From: an uncultured Clostridia bacterium
Lineage (GTDB): Bacteria; Bacillota; Clostridia; Oscillospirales; CAG-272
Length of the DNA: 15,003 nucleotides
Assembly (NCBI GenBank): GCA_904501765.1
Contig: CAJGCM010000038.1
Span: 1 to 15,003 of the forward strand
Direction: 5' to 3'
Part shown: piece after piece, positions 1 through 8,496 of the stretch
Numbering within the stretch: the stretch's first letter is position 1
Layout of the letters: every line of letters starts with the position of its first letter
The notes under the pieces: model-generated
Seen by the model: the letters and a program-made list of their open reading frames with translations, nothing else
What the model was told of the DNA's origin: nothing
The model's database searches: none
Position numbers and translations under genes: made by a program

Positions 1-3000
1 AAGGCGGAGGACCTGAACTCATTAAGATGATCGGGAAGCGTGATTGACGTAAGCTTATGGCAGTTATAGAACGCATAATCCTCAATGTCAACGGTGGTTG
101 CGCCACCGGGCTTGAAATTCACCGCAGAAAGAAGGGCGCAATTTGCAAATGCGTACTCTTCAATAGAAGTAACGGTTGCGGGGAAATTGAAAGCAGTGAG
201 TCTTGCGCAGTTTTCGAAAGCATTTGCGCCAATCTTTCCTATGCGCACACTGTCGCTGACGCCAAAGCTTGTCATTTTACTGTTATCCTTAAAAGCAGCT
301 GTGCCAATAGCGCTGATATTTACGCCATCCTCAATAACAACCGCTTCAAGATTTCTGTATATCTCTGCAGAATTTGCGCAGAACGCAAACTCCCCTATGG
401 TTATTTTACCAATATCAAGAGTGGTAGTTCCGTTGCCAAGGAATGTTACGGTTTCGAGATTTCTGTGGTTTGCAAAAGCCCCATATCCGATTGCAAGAGA
501 TGAGGTGCGCGCACCCTCAAAGGTAATCTCGGTTACACCGTAGCATCCGTAGAAGGCATAGTCTCCGACCTCACTCACGCCTGAGGGTATGTAAATTGCT
601 CTGATGCTTGTTCTACCATAAAAGGCTCTCTCTGCAATGGTATCAACGCCCTTGGGAATGGTAAGCAGCTGAGTGTCAAACGCTTTGGGACAGTAAAGAA
701 TTTCTGTTTTTGAGCTGTTTGTAAGAATTCCGCCGATTGAAGCGTATGTAGTGCCGCCATCGCCAACGGAAACCGATTTAAGCTTCTCGAAGGAGTCAAG
801 CATCGTGCTTAGATTCACGATGTCAAAGTCAAGATTTGAAGCAAAGCTGACCGAGGTGACCTCAGGACACTGATAGAACGACTCAGCGTTCAGCTCAATG
901 GCGCCTTCCCTCTCGGCGAAGGTTATCGTTTTAAGATTGTTGCAGTAATAAAAAGCGTTTTTGGGAATTGCCGTTACGTTAGCGGAAATTTCTACGGAGG
1001 TAAGGCTTGAATAATCAAACGCCTTTGCGAGAATCTTTTCTACGCTGTCGGGAATTGTGTAGCTTCCCGTCTTACCTCTGGGGACTACCTCAAGGTAAGA
1101 GGTGCTTGACGCAGTATCGTAACGGATAAGAGTGCCGTCATAGGAAGAATAAACGGTTTCATAGGTTTCGTCCGGATTTACCACGTATACGTTAATCTCT
1201 TCAAGCTTACTGCAGCCGCCGAAAGCATTAACACCCACAAGCTCTATCGTGTCGGGAATATCTATGGATACAAGACTGCTGCAATTACGGAATCCGCCCT
1301 CAATTATGGTGCTGACGGGCATACTATTGTAATATGCAGGGATTCTGATGCTTTGGAAATTATCAAAAATTTCGCCTTTTTTAACTCCGTACGTTCCGTC
1401 GCCAAGCTCTACGAACGCAAAAGCATCGGCAAAGTGAGCGTAAACCTCAATGTTACTTAATTTATCGTAAGGCTTAATTGAATTTCCACCCGAGGTTGCT
1501 ATTTCATCACCGGTTCCGTCAGGATGCGTAAACCAGCCCATGAACACAAGTCTGTCATCGCCGACGAGAGTTGGAACGGGAAGGGTGAAAAATTCCTTGT
1601 AGATTACATCTTCAGTCTGTCCGTTCGTAACGTTCGATGCGGTATATCCCGAAAGGTTAAGGGTGACCTTGTAAGTATTGGGGCGCCAGCTTGCGTATAC
1701 TACTGTATAGCTACCGACCTCAAGTGCAGAACCATCTGTGTAAGCCTTGCCGTTACCCTTATTTCCTTCAGGTGCGCTGTACCAACCGTCGAAGGTGTAG
1801 CCTGCCTGTGTAACGCCGGCTTCGGGAAGGGACATTAAGTCGCCGATTGCGAGATATTCGAATATAGCGCCCGAATCGAAGGAGCGAGTGTCGTACTCAA
1901 CGGTATACGCCTTTACGGTGATAGACGCCCAATCGGAGGTGTATGAATCGGAAACGAATCTGACCTCGATTACGTTATCTCCTGCCTTGGTGAGGCTAAT
2001 CTTTGCGGAGGTAACGTCCTCTACGTTTCTGATTCCTACGCCGTTAACTCTTACGTCGTAGGATGCGTCGGGTGAAAGAACAGGTGTCCAATATACTCTG
2101 TTTTGATTGTAAGAAAGAGCGGTGTCAAATGCGTGATAGCCAACCTTGAAGCCCTCGGAATAAGCGGAAGTCTCGCCACTGTCACTTATTGCCTTAACCC
2201 TAACAGTGTAAATCTGACCCTGGGATAGATTGAACTGCGCAAGATAATTGTCAATGTTAATGGAATTTGCGGAAACCTCAACGGTCGCACCGCCGATATT
2301 TACCTCATAAAGCTCTGCTCCGTCAACTGCGCCCCAGCTTATCACGTTGCCGCGCACCTTAAGACCTGAGGGAGATGCGGGAGCGGTTTTTTTAACGTTG
2401 ACGGTTTTCTTTTCAGCCGAATTGTACCCGTTTGCCTCGGGAATTACGTCAACCGTAAAGCTTCCCGAATAGCCTGCGAGGCTGTAGCTTGTGGAGGTTC
2501 CGTTGTTTATTGTATGTACGTTTGTACCTACGGTAACCACTACCTTGTAGTTGGTCGCTCCGGGAACGGCATTCCAGGTAACCTTGTCGTTTTCGCTGTC
2601 GTAAACGAATCCTTCCACGGGTGCTAACGTTTTGTCATAAACATAGCTTGCGGTTGAAGCTGCATAGCCGCTGGCTGTTGCTTTGACTGAAATAATTATG
2701 CCACCGCTCTGCATACGGCAGTTTCCGAGATAGTAAACGGTAGAAGAACCGTTATCAATATCCGTGTGAACGTGTCCGTCTGTACCGCAGGAGATTGTAA
2801 TGAGATATCTCTCTGCATTTTCAACGGCGCCGAAGATAAGTATGCCGTTTTCTATGTGGAAGGAGGAAACTCTGTCAAGCGCCTTGTTAGCGAAATATCT
2901 GACAGCGGCGGGAGAGTTCTTAGAGGAGTTGCCCGAAACAGCCACTACCTGAATTATGTATTCGCCTTCTGTTTTAGAAGCAAAATCGAATGCCCTTGTG

Positions 3001-3965
3001 GTAGCGCCAATTGTTTCGTTATCTATAACCTTGGAGCCGTTGGGCGCAATAACCGTAAGCTTATATGCGCTTGCTCCATCAACCGCATTCCATCTTATAG
3101 CCTTATCCGTTACGGAAACTGCAGGAGATTTGAGTGTCTGAGCGCTATCGTCGTGCCATACGGCGTAGAGCGTAGTATCTGCTTTAAAGACTGTATCGGC
3201 ATCGTATGCGTAAGACAGCTTCTCACCGTCCTCGTACATACTGATAAACCATCCGCCGAAGGTGTAGCCTTCACGAACGGGGTCCTCAAGACCGTAGAGC
3301 TTACCGGATATGGTAGTTTTCGCAGGAAGCTCAGCGCCATCGTAGCCGAGGTCAAAGCTTACGTTATAATCGGGAACACCCGCAACCTTCACCGCCCACT
3401 TTGCATAAATCGTAACGTTCGCCTTAATAACGGTCGTTTCGAAATCAAAGGGAGTAGTAAACGCTTGATCTGCATACCAGCCGAGGAACACCTTATTTTC
3501 CTTGATGGGGTCCTCAGGTTTATCAACGGTCTTTCCGTTAACAACGGTTACGGAGGAAACTCCGCTGTCACCGAAGTTTACGGTATAGTTAATCTTCTTG
3601 AGGAATGGCAAGGTTCTGCCGTCCAAAACGAGAAGGATTTTATCACCGTCGATAGTTGCGGTAGCGGTACCGTCACCCTCCTTGAAGAAATCAAGTGTTA
3701 CGACGTTGCCTTCAACGGTATACGTACCTGTTTTGTTCGCATTGGGCCCTGCGAGAGTAAACCTGTTACCTCCGCTGAGGGTCAGCTGCGACTCTCCGTC
3801 GGTCGTGTCGTAGTAGTATATTCCGACCTCCTGCCCTTCTGTATATTCGGGCTGAAGTGCGGAGGTTACGCCTATCACCACAGCAACTACGATAGCTACT
3901 AACGCCAGCACTGCCGCAATCAGAAAAGCGTAAAACCATTTGTTCTTTGGAAGATTGAATGCCAT
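1..3965 (-). CDS. BspA-type leucine-rich-repeat surface protein with InlB B-repeats (C-terminus beyond window)
   Basis: The frame is open from ATG 3963-3965 to the window edge (about 1321 residues, no stop); AAGGAGG at 3974-3980 fixes the start. Residues 1-10 are basic, and ~11-36 form one long hydrophobic helix with no clear signal-peptidase site, so a membrane anchor with an extracellular remainder is likely. Next come a small beta-rich domain (~40-125), two InlB/Listeria-Bacteroides B-repeats (~128-190 and ~200-275; ends GWYAD..YAKW and GWFIS..YAVW), several Fn3-like modules (~280-690, recurring WNAVPGA/WGAVDGA), two more B-repeats (~690-760, 765-840), and from ~845 BspA LRR_5 repeats of the 'IPDSVEKILAKAFDYSSLTSV' kind. 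Such proteins are known as adhesins or surface-interaction proteins in gut Clostridia and oral bacteria; the ligand here is unknown. It is transcribed alone, divergent from the MarR operon. Architecture is certain, role inferred. Confidence 0.93.
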   Translation of the reverse strand, partial: MAFNLPKNKWFYAFLIAAVLALVAIVVAVVIGVTSALQPEYTEGQEVGIYYYDTTDGESQLTLSGGNRFTLAGPNANKTGTYTVEGNVVTLDFFKEGDGTATATIDGDKILLVLDGRTLPFLKKINYTVNFGDSGVSSVTVVNGKTVDKPEDPIKENKVFLGWYADQAFTTPFDFETTVIKANVTIYAKWAVKVAGVPDYNVSFDLGYDGAELPAKTTISGKLYGLEDPVREGYTFGGWFISMYEDGEKLSYAYDADTVFKADTTLYAVWHDDSAQTLKSPAVSVTDKAIRWNAVDGASAYKLTVIAPNGSKVIDNETIGATTRAFDFASKTEGEYIIQVVAVSGNSSKNSPAAVRYFANKALDRVSSFHIENGILIFGAVENAERYLITISCGTDGHVHTDIDNGSSTVYYLGNCRMQSGGIIISVKATASGYAASTASYVYDKTLAPVEGFVYDSENDKVTWNAVPGATNYKVVVTVGTNVHTINNGTSTSYSLAGYSGSFTVDVIPEANGYNSAEKKTVNVKKTAPASPSGLKVRGNVISWGAVDGAELYEVNIGGATVEVSANSINIDNYLAQFNLSQGQIYTVRVKAISDSGETSAYSEGFKVGYHAFDTALSYNQNRVYWTPVLSPDASYDVRVNGVGIRNVEDVTSAKISLTKAGDNVIEVRFVSDSYTSDWASITVKAYTVEYDTRSFDSGAIFEYLAIGDLMSLPEAGVTQAGYTFDGWYSAPEGNKGNGKAYTDGSALEVGSYTVVYASWRPNTYKVTLNLSGYTASNVTNGQTEDVIYKEFFTLPVPTLVGDDRLVFMGWFTHPDGTGDEIATSGGNSIKPYDKLSNIEVYAHFADAFAFVELGDGTYGVKKGEIFDNFQSIRIPAYYNSMPVSTIIEGGFRNCSSLVSIDIPDTIELVGVNAFGGCSKLEEINVYVVNPDETYETVYSSYDGTLIRYDTASSTSYLEVVPRGKTGSYTIPDSVEKILAKAFDYSSLTSVEISANVTAIPKNAFYYCNNLKTITFAEREGAIELNAESFYQCPEVTSVSFASNLDFDIVNLSTMLDSFEKLKSVSVGDGGTTYASIGGILTNSSKTEILYCPKAFDTQLLTIPKGVDTIAERAFYGRTSIRAIYIPSGVSEVGDYAFYGCYGVTEITFEGARTSSLAIGYGAFANHRNLETVTFLGNGTTTLDIGKITIGEFAFCANSAEIYRNLEAVVIEDGVNISAIGTAAFKDNSKMTSFGVSDSVRIGKIGANAFENCARLTAFNFPATVTSIEEYAFANCALLSAVNFKPGGATTVDIEDYAFYNCHKLTSITLPDHLNEFRSSA

Positions 3966-4092
3966 ATTTGCATCCTCCTTAAAAATGTGAGCAATTTTCA
4001 AGCCAGGTCCTTTTGTCAAAATGTTTTGCAAAATGAGAGAAATGAATCAGTATCATGCAAAAGCCTCATAGAAGATTTAATATAAAAAAGGA

Positions 4093-4104
4093 TTTTGGCC
4101 AAAA
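4093..4104. repeat. 12-bp perfect palindrome, possible operator
   Basis: TTTTGGCCAAAA is its own reverse complement and lies at about +4 to +15 of the predicted LRR-gene transcript. That position suits a repressor site. A further 10-bp palindrome, TTTTGCAAAA, lies in the same leader near 4023-4032. The binding protein is unknown and chance palindromes are common in AT-rich DNA. Confidence 0.3.
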
Positions 4105-4114
4105 TAATATATAA

Positions 4115-4143
4115 ATTTTATCACATCAGCACGCGAAAGTCAA
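4115..4143 (-). promoter_or_regulatory. Predicted sigma-A promoter of the LRR surface protein gene
   Basis: On the minus strand TTGACT (4138-4143) and TAAAAT (4115-4120) are separated by exactly 17 bp. Transcription would start near 4108, giving a ~143-nt leader before the ATG at 3965. Confidence 0.6.
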
Positions 4144-4345
4144 GGTAATACAGGAAATTTAAAGAAATAAATAATAATATAACCTAAACATCCGAGAAAA
4201 TCAGCAATCGATTTGTGCATTCTGCATAAATATTTGAAGTGACCGGCAATGAAACGAAAAATTTAATGACGTACAAATCGGTAAGGGTGCGCAAAATTTG
4301 CAAGTTCAGAACGCAAAACAGTCAAAACGCTCTGTAACGCAAATC
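4144..4345. other. Intergenic stretch with nothing recognisable
   Basis: This part of the 491-bp divergent intergenic region is AT-rich with stops in all frames. I see no convincing hairpin, promoter or small gene in it. Confidence 0.5.
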
Positions 4346-4361
4346 GGTTATAGCCATAACC
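4346..4361 (+). repeat. Hairpin GGTTAT-AGCC-ATAACC upstream of marR promoter
   Basis: A perfect 6-bp stem with a 4-nt loop is followed at 4362-4374 by AAAAAGCTTTTTT. It looks like a weak plus-strand terminator, but no plus-strand gene lies upstream. It could insulate the promoter beginning at 4379 or be a protein site. Confidence 0.3.
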
Positions 4362-4378
4362 AAAAAGCTTTTTTGCTA

Positions 4379-4407
4379 TTGACAAATTCGCTCCGCATTG
4401 GTATAAT
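4379..4407 (+). promoter_or_regulatory. Consensus sigma-A promoter of the MarR-ABC operon
   Basis: TTGACA (4379-4384), a 17-bp spacer and TATAAT (4402-4407) match consensus at all twelve positions. Predicted start is near 4414, inside the inverted repeat at 4406-4440. A promoter this strong is expected to be held off by a repressor. Confidence 0.88.
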
Positions 4408-4440
4408 AGTTGCATAAGAAACCGTTGCATATGCAACTAT
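4406..4440. promoter_or_regulatory. Probable MarR operator overlapping -10 and transcription start
   Basis: ATAGTTGCAT (4406-4415) is repeated exactly inverted as ATGCAACTAT (4431-4440). The right arm is also half of a perfect 14-bp palindrome, GTTGCATATGCAAC (4424-4437). So there are three GTTGCAT half-sites: two direct (4409, 4424) and one inverted. MarR dimers are known to bind palindromes of this size, and placement over the -10 and start predicts autorepression of the regulator and both transporter genes. Confidence 0.75.
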
Positions 4441-4456
4441 TTATGTGAGGTAAGCT

Positions 4457-4888
4457 ATGCCGAAATTTATGAAGGCTCTGAATAATATCAGCCGCTCCCA
4501 AGCTGTATTCAGACGAAAAAGAGTATCCGCCTCCGACCTTTCGAGCGCTCATTACGCCTTTGCTTTGGTTATATGCCGAGAGCCGGGTCGCTCCCAAGAG
4601 GAGCTGGCAAGGGAACTTTGTATAAACAAGAGCACCGCCGCAAGGAATCTATCCACTCTTGAAGAGAGAGGATATATAACGAGGCGCACCATTCCGACCG
4701 ACAAAAGACAGTTTTCGGTTTATCCTACCGAAAAGCTACTCTCGGCTGTACCGGAAATAAGAAAAGCCTCCTTAGAATGGTCGGTGCTTCTCTCCGAGGG
4801 AATTTCCGAGGAGGAGCTTGAAATATTCAGCTCCGTGCTTACACGTATGGAGGCTAAAGCGAGAGAGCTTACGGAGGGTGGAGAGTAA
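4457..4888 (+). CDS. MarR-family transcriptional regulator
   Basis: This 143-residue protein has the normal MarR length. A winged helix-turn-helix spans ~40-95: SQEELARELCINKSTAARNL is the HTH with its recognition helix, followed by the wing with TDKRQ, the family's conserved Asp-Lys/Arg wing tip. Helical ends (1-30, 105-140) would form the dimer interface. The ATG at 4457 follows TGAGG at 4446-4450. MarR proteins usually lose DNA binding on binding a phenolic, drug-like or oxidising ligand. Here the gene leads an operon with two ABC exporter genes starting 5 nt after its stop, so it is most likely a local repressor of drug or toxin export; the inducer is unknown. It may bind the palindrome at 4424-4437. 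Confidence 0.9.
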   Translation: MPKFMKALNNISRSQAVFRRKRVSASDLSSAHYAFALVICREPGRSQEELARELCINKSTAARNLSTLEERGYITRRTIPTDKRQFSVYPTEKLLSAVPEIRKASLEWSVLLSEGISEEELEIFSSVLTRMEAKARELTEGGE

Positions 4889-4893
4889 CTAAA

Positions 4894-6612
4894 ATGAAAT
4901 GGATTTTTTCCTATTTATCCCCCTTAAAATCAAGGATAACCGTTGGCGTACTGATTAAGGTAATTGGTACCGTGGCAGAGCTTATGATTCCATTTATTCT
5001 GTCGCACATCCTTGAGAATGTAATACACGAGGGGCGTATAGAGTATATATTGTTCTACGGAATTCTTATGGCGCTTTGCGCTGCCGTTGCCTGTCTTGGC
5101 AACATAATAGCCAATAGAATGGCCGCAAAAACGACTATGATTTTCTCCTCGGAAATGAGACGAGAGCTGTTTTCGAAAACCCTTCACTTATCGGCAAGAA
5201 ATACGGATAAATTCACGATTCCTTCACTGGAATCAAGAATAACGTCGGATACGTATAACGTTCAGAATTTCATAGGTATGATGCAAAGAATGGGTATTCG
5301 CGCCCCTATTCTCCTACTTGGCGGAAGTATTATCACTTTGATAATGGACAGAATGTTAGCTCTGGTTATGATAGCAACGCTTCCCTTGATATTTATCGTG
5401 GTTTACAGCATTTCCCGAATGGGCGTCCCCCTTTATTCAAAGGTGCAGGCTTCGGTTGACGGAATGGTGAGGGTCGTCAGAGAGGATGCCCAGGGAATAA
5501 GGGTTATCAAAGCGCTCTCAAAGGTTGAATACGAAAACCAAAGATACGACAAAGCAAATGCGGAGCTTAAGAAAAACGAGAGCCTGGCGGGTATCATTAT
5601 GGGCTCCGTCAACCCGCTTATGAACCTTCTTATGAACGGAGGAATCGTAGCTGTAATCGCCGTCAGTGCATATTTCGTTTCCACGGGTACCTCGTCAGCC
5701 ACCACCGTAATCGCATTTATGCAGTATTTCACGCTTATTTCAATGGCAATGATGTCACTGTCGAGAATGTTCGTCATGTATACAAAATGCGCCGCCTCGG
5801 CTAAGCGCATCTGTGAGGTTATAGAGTGCGAAAACGAGCTTACGCCCTGTGAGGACGACGGCGAGGGAAACCCCGAGCTTCACATATCCTTCGAGAGAGT
5901 TTCCTTCTCGTATCTCGGAAAGAAGAATAACCTGAAAGACATATCCTTTTGTCTTAGGAAGGGCGAGCACCTCGGAATTATCGGCGCAACGGGAAGCGGA
6001 AAGTCTACTCTTCTGCGTATTCTTATGCGTTTTTACGACACGGATAGCGGGATTGTACGGATAAATGGCAAGGACGTGCGCTCATACGACAGAGAGGAGC
6101 TTACCTCTATGTTTGGCGCAGTATTCCAGAATGATTTTATTTATGCCGACTCCATAGAGGAGAATATACGCTTCGGACGTGAGCTTTCAGCAGAGGAAAT
6201 TACAGAAGCTGCAAAAATTGCCCAAGCTCACGACTTTATAACGGCTTTTTCGGAAGGTTACTCCTACCCCGTGTCAAGTGGAGGTACTAATTTGTCAGGC
6301 GGTCAGAAACAAAGGCTGCTCATATCAAGAGCTGTGGCGGGGCGGCCTGAAATCCTCGTTCTTGACGACTCCTCCTCAGCGCTCGACTATAGGACTGACG
6401 CAAATCTTCGTGAGGCTCTCGCAAAATCACTCCCCAATTCAACGGTAATAACCGTGGCTCAAAGAGTAAGCTCGGTTAAGGGGTGCGACCTGATTCTCGT
6501 CATTGATGACGGTGAAATTATCGGTCACGGAAAGCACGAGGAGCTTCTGCGGGACTGCCCCGAATACAAGGAAATCAGCGACTCACAGATGGGGGGTGCT
6601 TTCCTTGAATAA
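4894..6612 (+). CDS. ABC exporter half-transporter, degenerate-site subunit
   Basis: 572 residues: an ABC type-1 exporter membrane domain (~1-300, about six helices) fused to an ATPase domain (~325-572). The Walker A loop GATGSGKST is at ~364-372 and a canonical LSGGQ signature at 467-471. Walker B ends LVLDD at ~488-492, so Asp replaces the usual catalytic Glu, followed by SSSALD. The H-loop reads VAQR, so Gln replaces the switch His. These two changes are the known signs of the non-hydrolysing site in heterodimeric exporters such as TM287/288 and LmrCD. The ATG follows GGAGAG by 8 nt. It would pair in the cytoplasmic membrane with the next gene product to export drugs, lipids or peptides; substrate unknown. 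Confidence 0.93.
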   Translation: MKWIFSYLSPLKSRITVGVLIKVIGTVAELMIPFILSHILENVIHEGRIEYILFYGILMALCAAVACLGNIIANRMAAKTTMIFSSEMRRELFSKTLHLSARNTDKFTIPSLESRITSDTYNVQNFIGMMQRMGIRAPILLLGGSIITLIMDRMLALVMIATLPLIFIVVYSISRMGVPLYSKVQASVDGMVRVVREDAQGIRVIKALSKVEYENQRYDKANAELKKNESLAGIIMGSVNPLMNLLMNGGIVAVIAVSAYFVSTGTSSATTVIAFMQYFTLISMAMMSLSRMFVMYTKCAASAKRICEVIECENELTPCEDDGEGNPELHISFERVSFSYLGKKNNLKDISFCLRKGEHLGIIGATGSGKSTLLRILMRFYDTDSGIVRINGKDVRSYDREELTSMFGAVFQNDFIYADSIEENIRFGRELSAEEITEAAKIAQAHDFITAFSEGYSYPVSSGGTNLSGGQKQRLLISRAVAGRPEILVLDDSSSALDYRTDANLREALAKSLPNSTVITVAQRVSSVKGCDLILVIDDGEIIGHGKHEELLRDCPEYKEISDSQMGGAFLE

Positions 6613-8395
6613 CACTACCGAAGTTAAAAGAAACAAAAAAGGCGTTTTCTTGAGGCTGTCAAAATACGTTCTTCAACAGTGGCCGCTTTTTCTGGTGGCT
6701 ATAGCGCTTACGCTTTTGTCTAACCAATTAGCGCTCCTCGGTCCTCGCTACTCGGGCGCCGCAATAGACGCAATCGTAAAGGAGGGTGGGGTTGATTTCC
6801 CCACTGTTTGGGAAAACGTTATTCATATGCTCGCCTGTTACGTAATATCTGCCGCTCTCGCCTACGTTTTATCGGTGGTTATGATAGCTTTGAGCCAAAG
6901 AATAACCTACAAAATGCGCACTCAGGTCTTTGAAAAGCTTACTTCTCTTCCCATAAGCTTCTTTGACACACACGCAACAGGTGATATAATCAGCCATCTC
7001 TCCTATGATATAGACACCATAAACAGCACTCTGTCCCACGACCTCATACAGGTTATGACAAGTCTTTACACGGTAATCGGCTCTTTAGTGTTCATGTGGC
7101 AGATTTCAAAGCCTATGATACTTATTTTCGTACTGACCGTTCCTCTCTCCATATTATTCACACGCTATCGTTCCAAGGTTGTCAGACCTCTGTTCAAGAA
7201 GAGGGCTAAAAAGTACGGTGAGCTTAACGGCTTTGCGGAAGAGATGCTCACAGGCTCCCGCACGATTTCCGCCTACGGAAAGGAGGATACTGTATCCTAC
7301 CGCTTCAATAAAATAAACGACGAAGCTATGAGCGCCTTTTACGGTGCAGAATACCAAAGCGCAATGCTCTTCCCTACCATCAACCTAATTAACAACATAT
7401 CCTTAACCCTCGTTGCTGTTATGGGAGGCATACTATATATGTACTCGCAAAACGGTACAATTCTTGCAGCCTCTGCGTTTTATATAACCCTTGGGGGCGT
7501 CGCCCAGTTTGTTCAGTATTCAAGAAAATTCGCAGGTCCCATCAATGAGTTTTCCAATATACTTCACGAATTTCAGTCCGCATTTTCCGCAGCAGAACGA
7601 GTGTTCGCAATACTTGACGAGGAGCCTGAACCGGAGGATGCGCCTGATGCCAAAGCGCTCACCGAGGTTCGGGGTGACGTTGATATCAATGACGTAACCT
7701 TCGGCTATACTGAGGAGAAAACCGTTCTGAAAAACGTCACGGTATCCGCAGAACGTGGGCAAATCGTTGCAATAGTCGGCCCTACGGGAGCCGGAAAAAC
7801 CACCATAATCAACCTGCTCATGCGCTTCTACGACCACAAAAGCGGAAAAATAACAATAGACGGTATTCCCTCGGTAGAAATCAAGCGTGGTGATCTACGT
7901 CGGGCATTCACTATGGTTCTTCAGGAAACCTGGCTTTTCCGAGGCACGATATTCGAAAATATAGTCTACGGAAGAGAGGATGCAACCGAGGAGGAGGTAA
8001 GGGCGGCAGCGAAGAAGGCTAAAATTGATTCTTACATTGAAAGTCTTCCCGACGGATACGGCACCATTCTCTCTGACGACGGTGTTAACATCTCAAAAGG
8101 GCAAAAGCAACTAATAACCATAGCCAGGGCTTTTCTTTCACACGCCCCCATACTTATTCTTGACGAAGCCACATCAAACGTTGACTCCAGGACAGAGATA
8201 CAAATACAAAACGCCATGACGGAGCTTATGAAAAACAAGACCTGCTTTATAATTGCTCACAGACTATCCACGATACAAAACGCAGACACCATTCTCGTTG
8301 TGAAGGACGGTGCTATAATAGAGCAAGGCAAGCACGGGGAGCTTATAGCTAAAGAAGGCTTCTATCACTCACTGTATCACTCACAGTTTAAATAA
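6605..8395 (+). CDS. ABC exporter half-transporter, catalytic-site subunit
   Basis: I place the start at TTG 6605-6607, behind a G-rich ribosome site at 6590-6597. This gives 596 residues and an 8-nt overlap with the previous gene, implying translational coupling. An in-frame GTG at 6596 is a weaker alternative. Six-helix exporter domain (~20-330), then ATPase domain (~360-596): Walker A GPTGAGKT at 392-399, Walker B ILILDEATSNVD with catalytic Glu at ~521, and H-loop His at ~552 (IIAHRLST). The signature motif is ISKGQ (496-500) instead of LSGGQ. In a heterodimer this degenerate signature faces the partner's degenerate Walker B, leaving one competent ATP site made from this subunit's Walker motifs and the partner's LSGGQ. 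Confidence 0.93.
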   Translation: MNNTTEVKRNKKGVFLRLSKYVLQQWPLFLVAIALTLLSNQLALLGPRYSGAAIDAIVKEGGVDFPTVWENVIHMLACYVISAALAYVLSVVMIALSQRITYKMRTQVFEKLTSLPISFFDTHATGDIISHLSYDIDTINSTLSHDLIQVMTSLYTVIGSLVFMWQISKPMILIFVLTVPLSILFTRYRSKVVRPLFKKRAKKYGELNGFAEEMLTGSRTISAYGKEDTVSYRFNKINDEAMSAFYGAEYQSAMLFPTINLINNISLTLVAVMGGILYMYSQNGTILAASAFYITLGGVAQFVQYSRKFAGPINEFSNILHEFQSAFSAAERVFAILDEEPEPEDAPDAKALTEVRGDVDINDVTFGYTEEKTVLKNVTVSAERGQIVAIVGPTGAGKTTIINLLMRFYDHKSGKITIDGIPSVEIKRGDLRRAFTMVLQETWLFRGTIFENIVYGREDATEEEVRAAAKKAKIDSYIESLPDGYGTILSDDGVNISKGQKQLITIARAFLSHAPILILDEATSNVDSRTEIQIQNAMTELMKNKTCFIIAHRLSTIQNADTILVVKDGAIIEQGKHGELIAKEGFYHSLYHSQFK

Positions 8396-8399
8396 AAAA

Positions 8400-8415
8400 T
8401 GCGCCGTGAGGCGCA
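8400..8415 (+). terminator. Hairpin after ABC operon (TGCGCC-GTGA-GGCGCA)
   Basis: A perfect 6-bp GC-rich stem with a GTGA (GNRA-type) tetraloop starts 5 nt after the stop codon at 8395. No T-run follows, so it may stabilise the mRNA 3' end or pause polymerase rather than terminate by itself. Confidence 0.4.
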
Positions 8416-8447
8416 ACTGATAAAAAGCAGGTTTTATATAAAAACCA

Positions 8448-8493
8448 ATACACGCCCGGGGGCTTAATCTAAAAAATGCCCTCGAGCGTGTAT
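8448..8493. terminator. Long hairpin between convergent genes, probable bidirectional terminator
   Basis: ATACACGC (8448-8455) pairs with GCGTGTAT (8486-8493), and inside it GGGGGC pairs with GCCCTC around a 14-nt loop. It lies between the ends of convergent genes. A T-rich stretch follows on both strands (ATTTTATTTAT on plus, TTGGTTTTTAT on minus), so it can serve either gene. Confidence 0.6.
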
Positions 8494-8496
8494 ATT

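Noticed and set aside
2766..3902. Long plus-strand open frame (378 codons) inside the LRR gene
   Set aside because: It is antisense to a clearly domain-containing minus-strand gene, has no ribosome site and its translation shows only mirror-image composition. Several other plus-strand frames in 57-1838 are rejected likewise.
4346..4374. Rho-independent terminator before marR
   Set aside because: The T-run is separated from the stem by an A-run and no plus-strand gene ends upstream; kept only as a hairpin.
6503..6604. Earlier ATG start for the second ABC subunit
   Set aside because: It would overlap the first subunit's C-terminus by 110 nt and add 34 residues unlike any exporter. TTG 6605 has a G-rich ribosome site and a family-like N-terminus.
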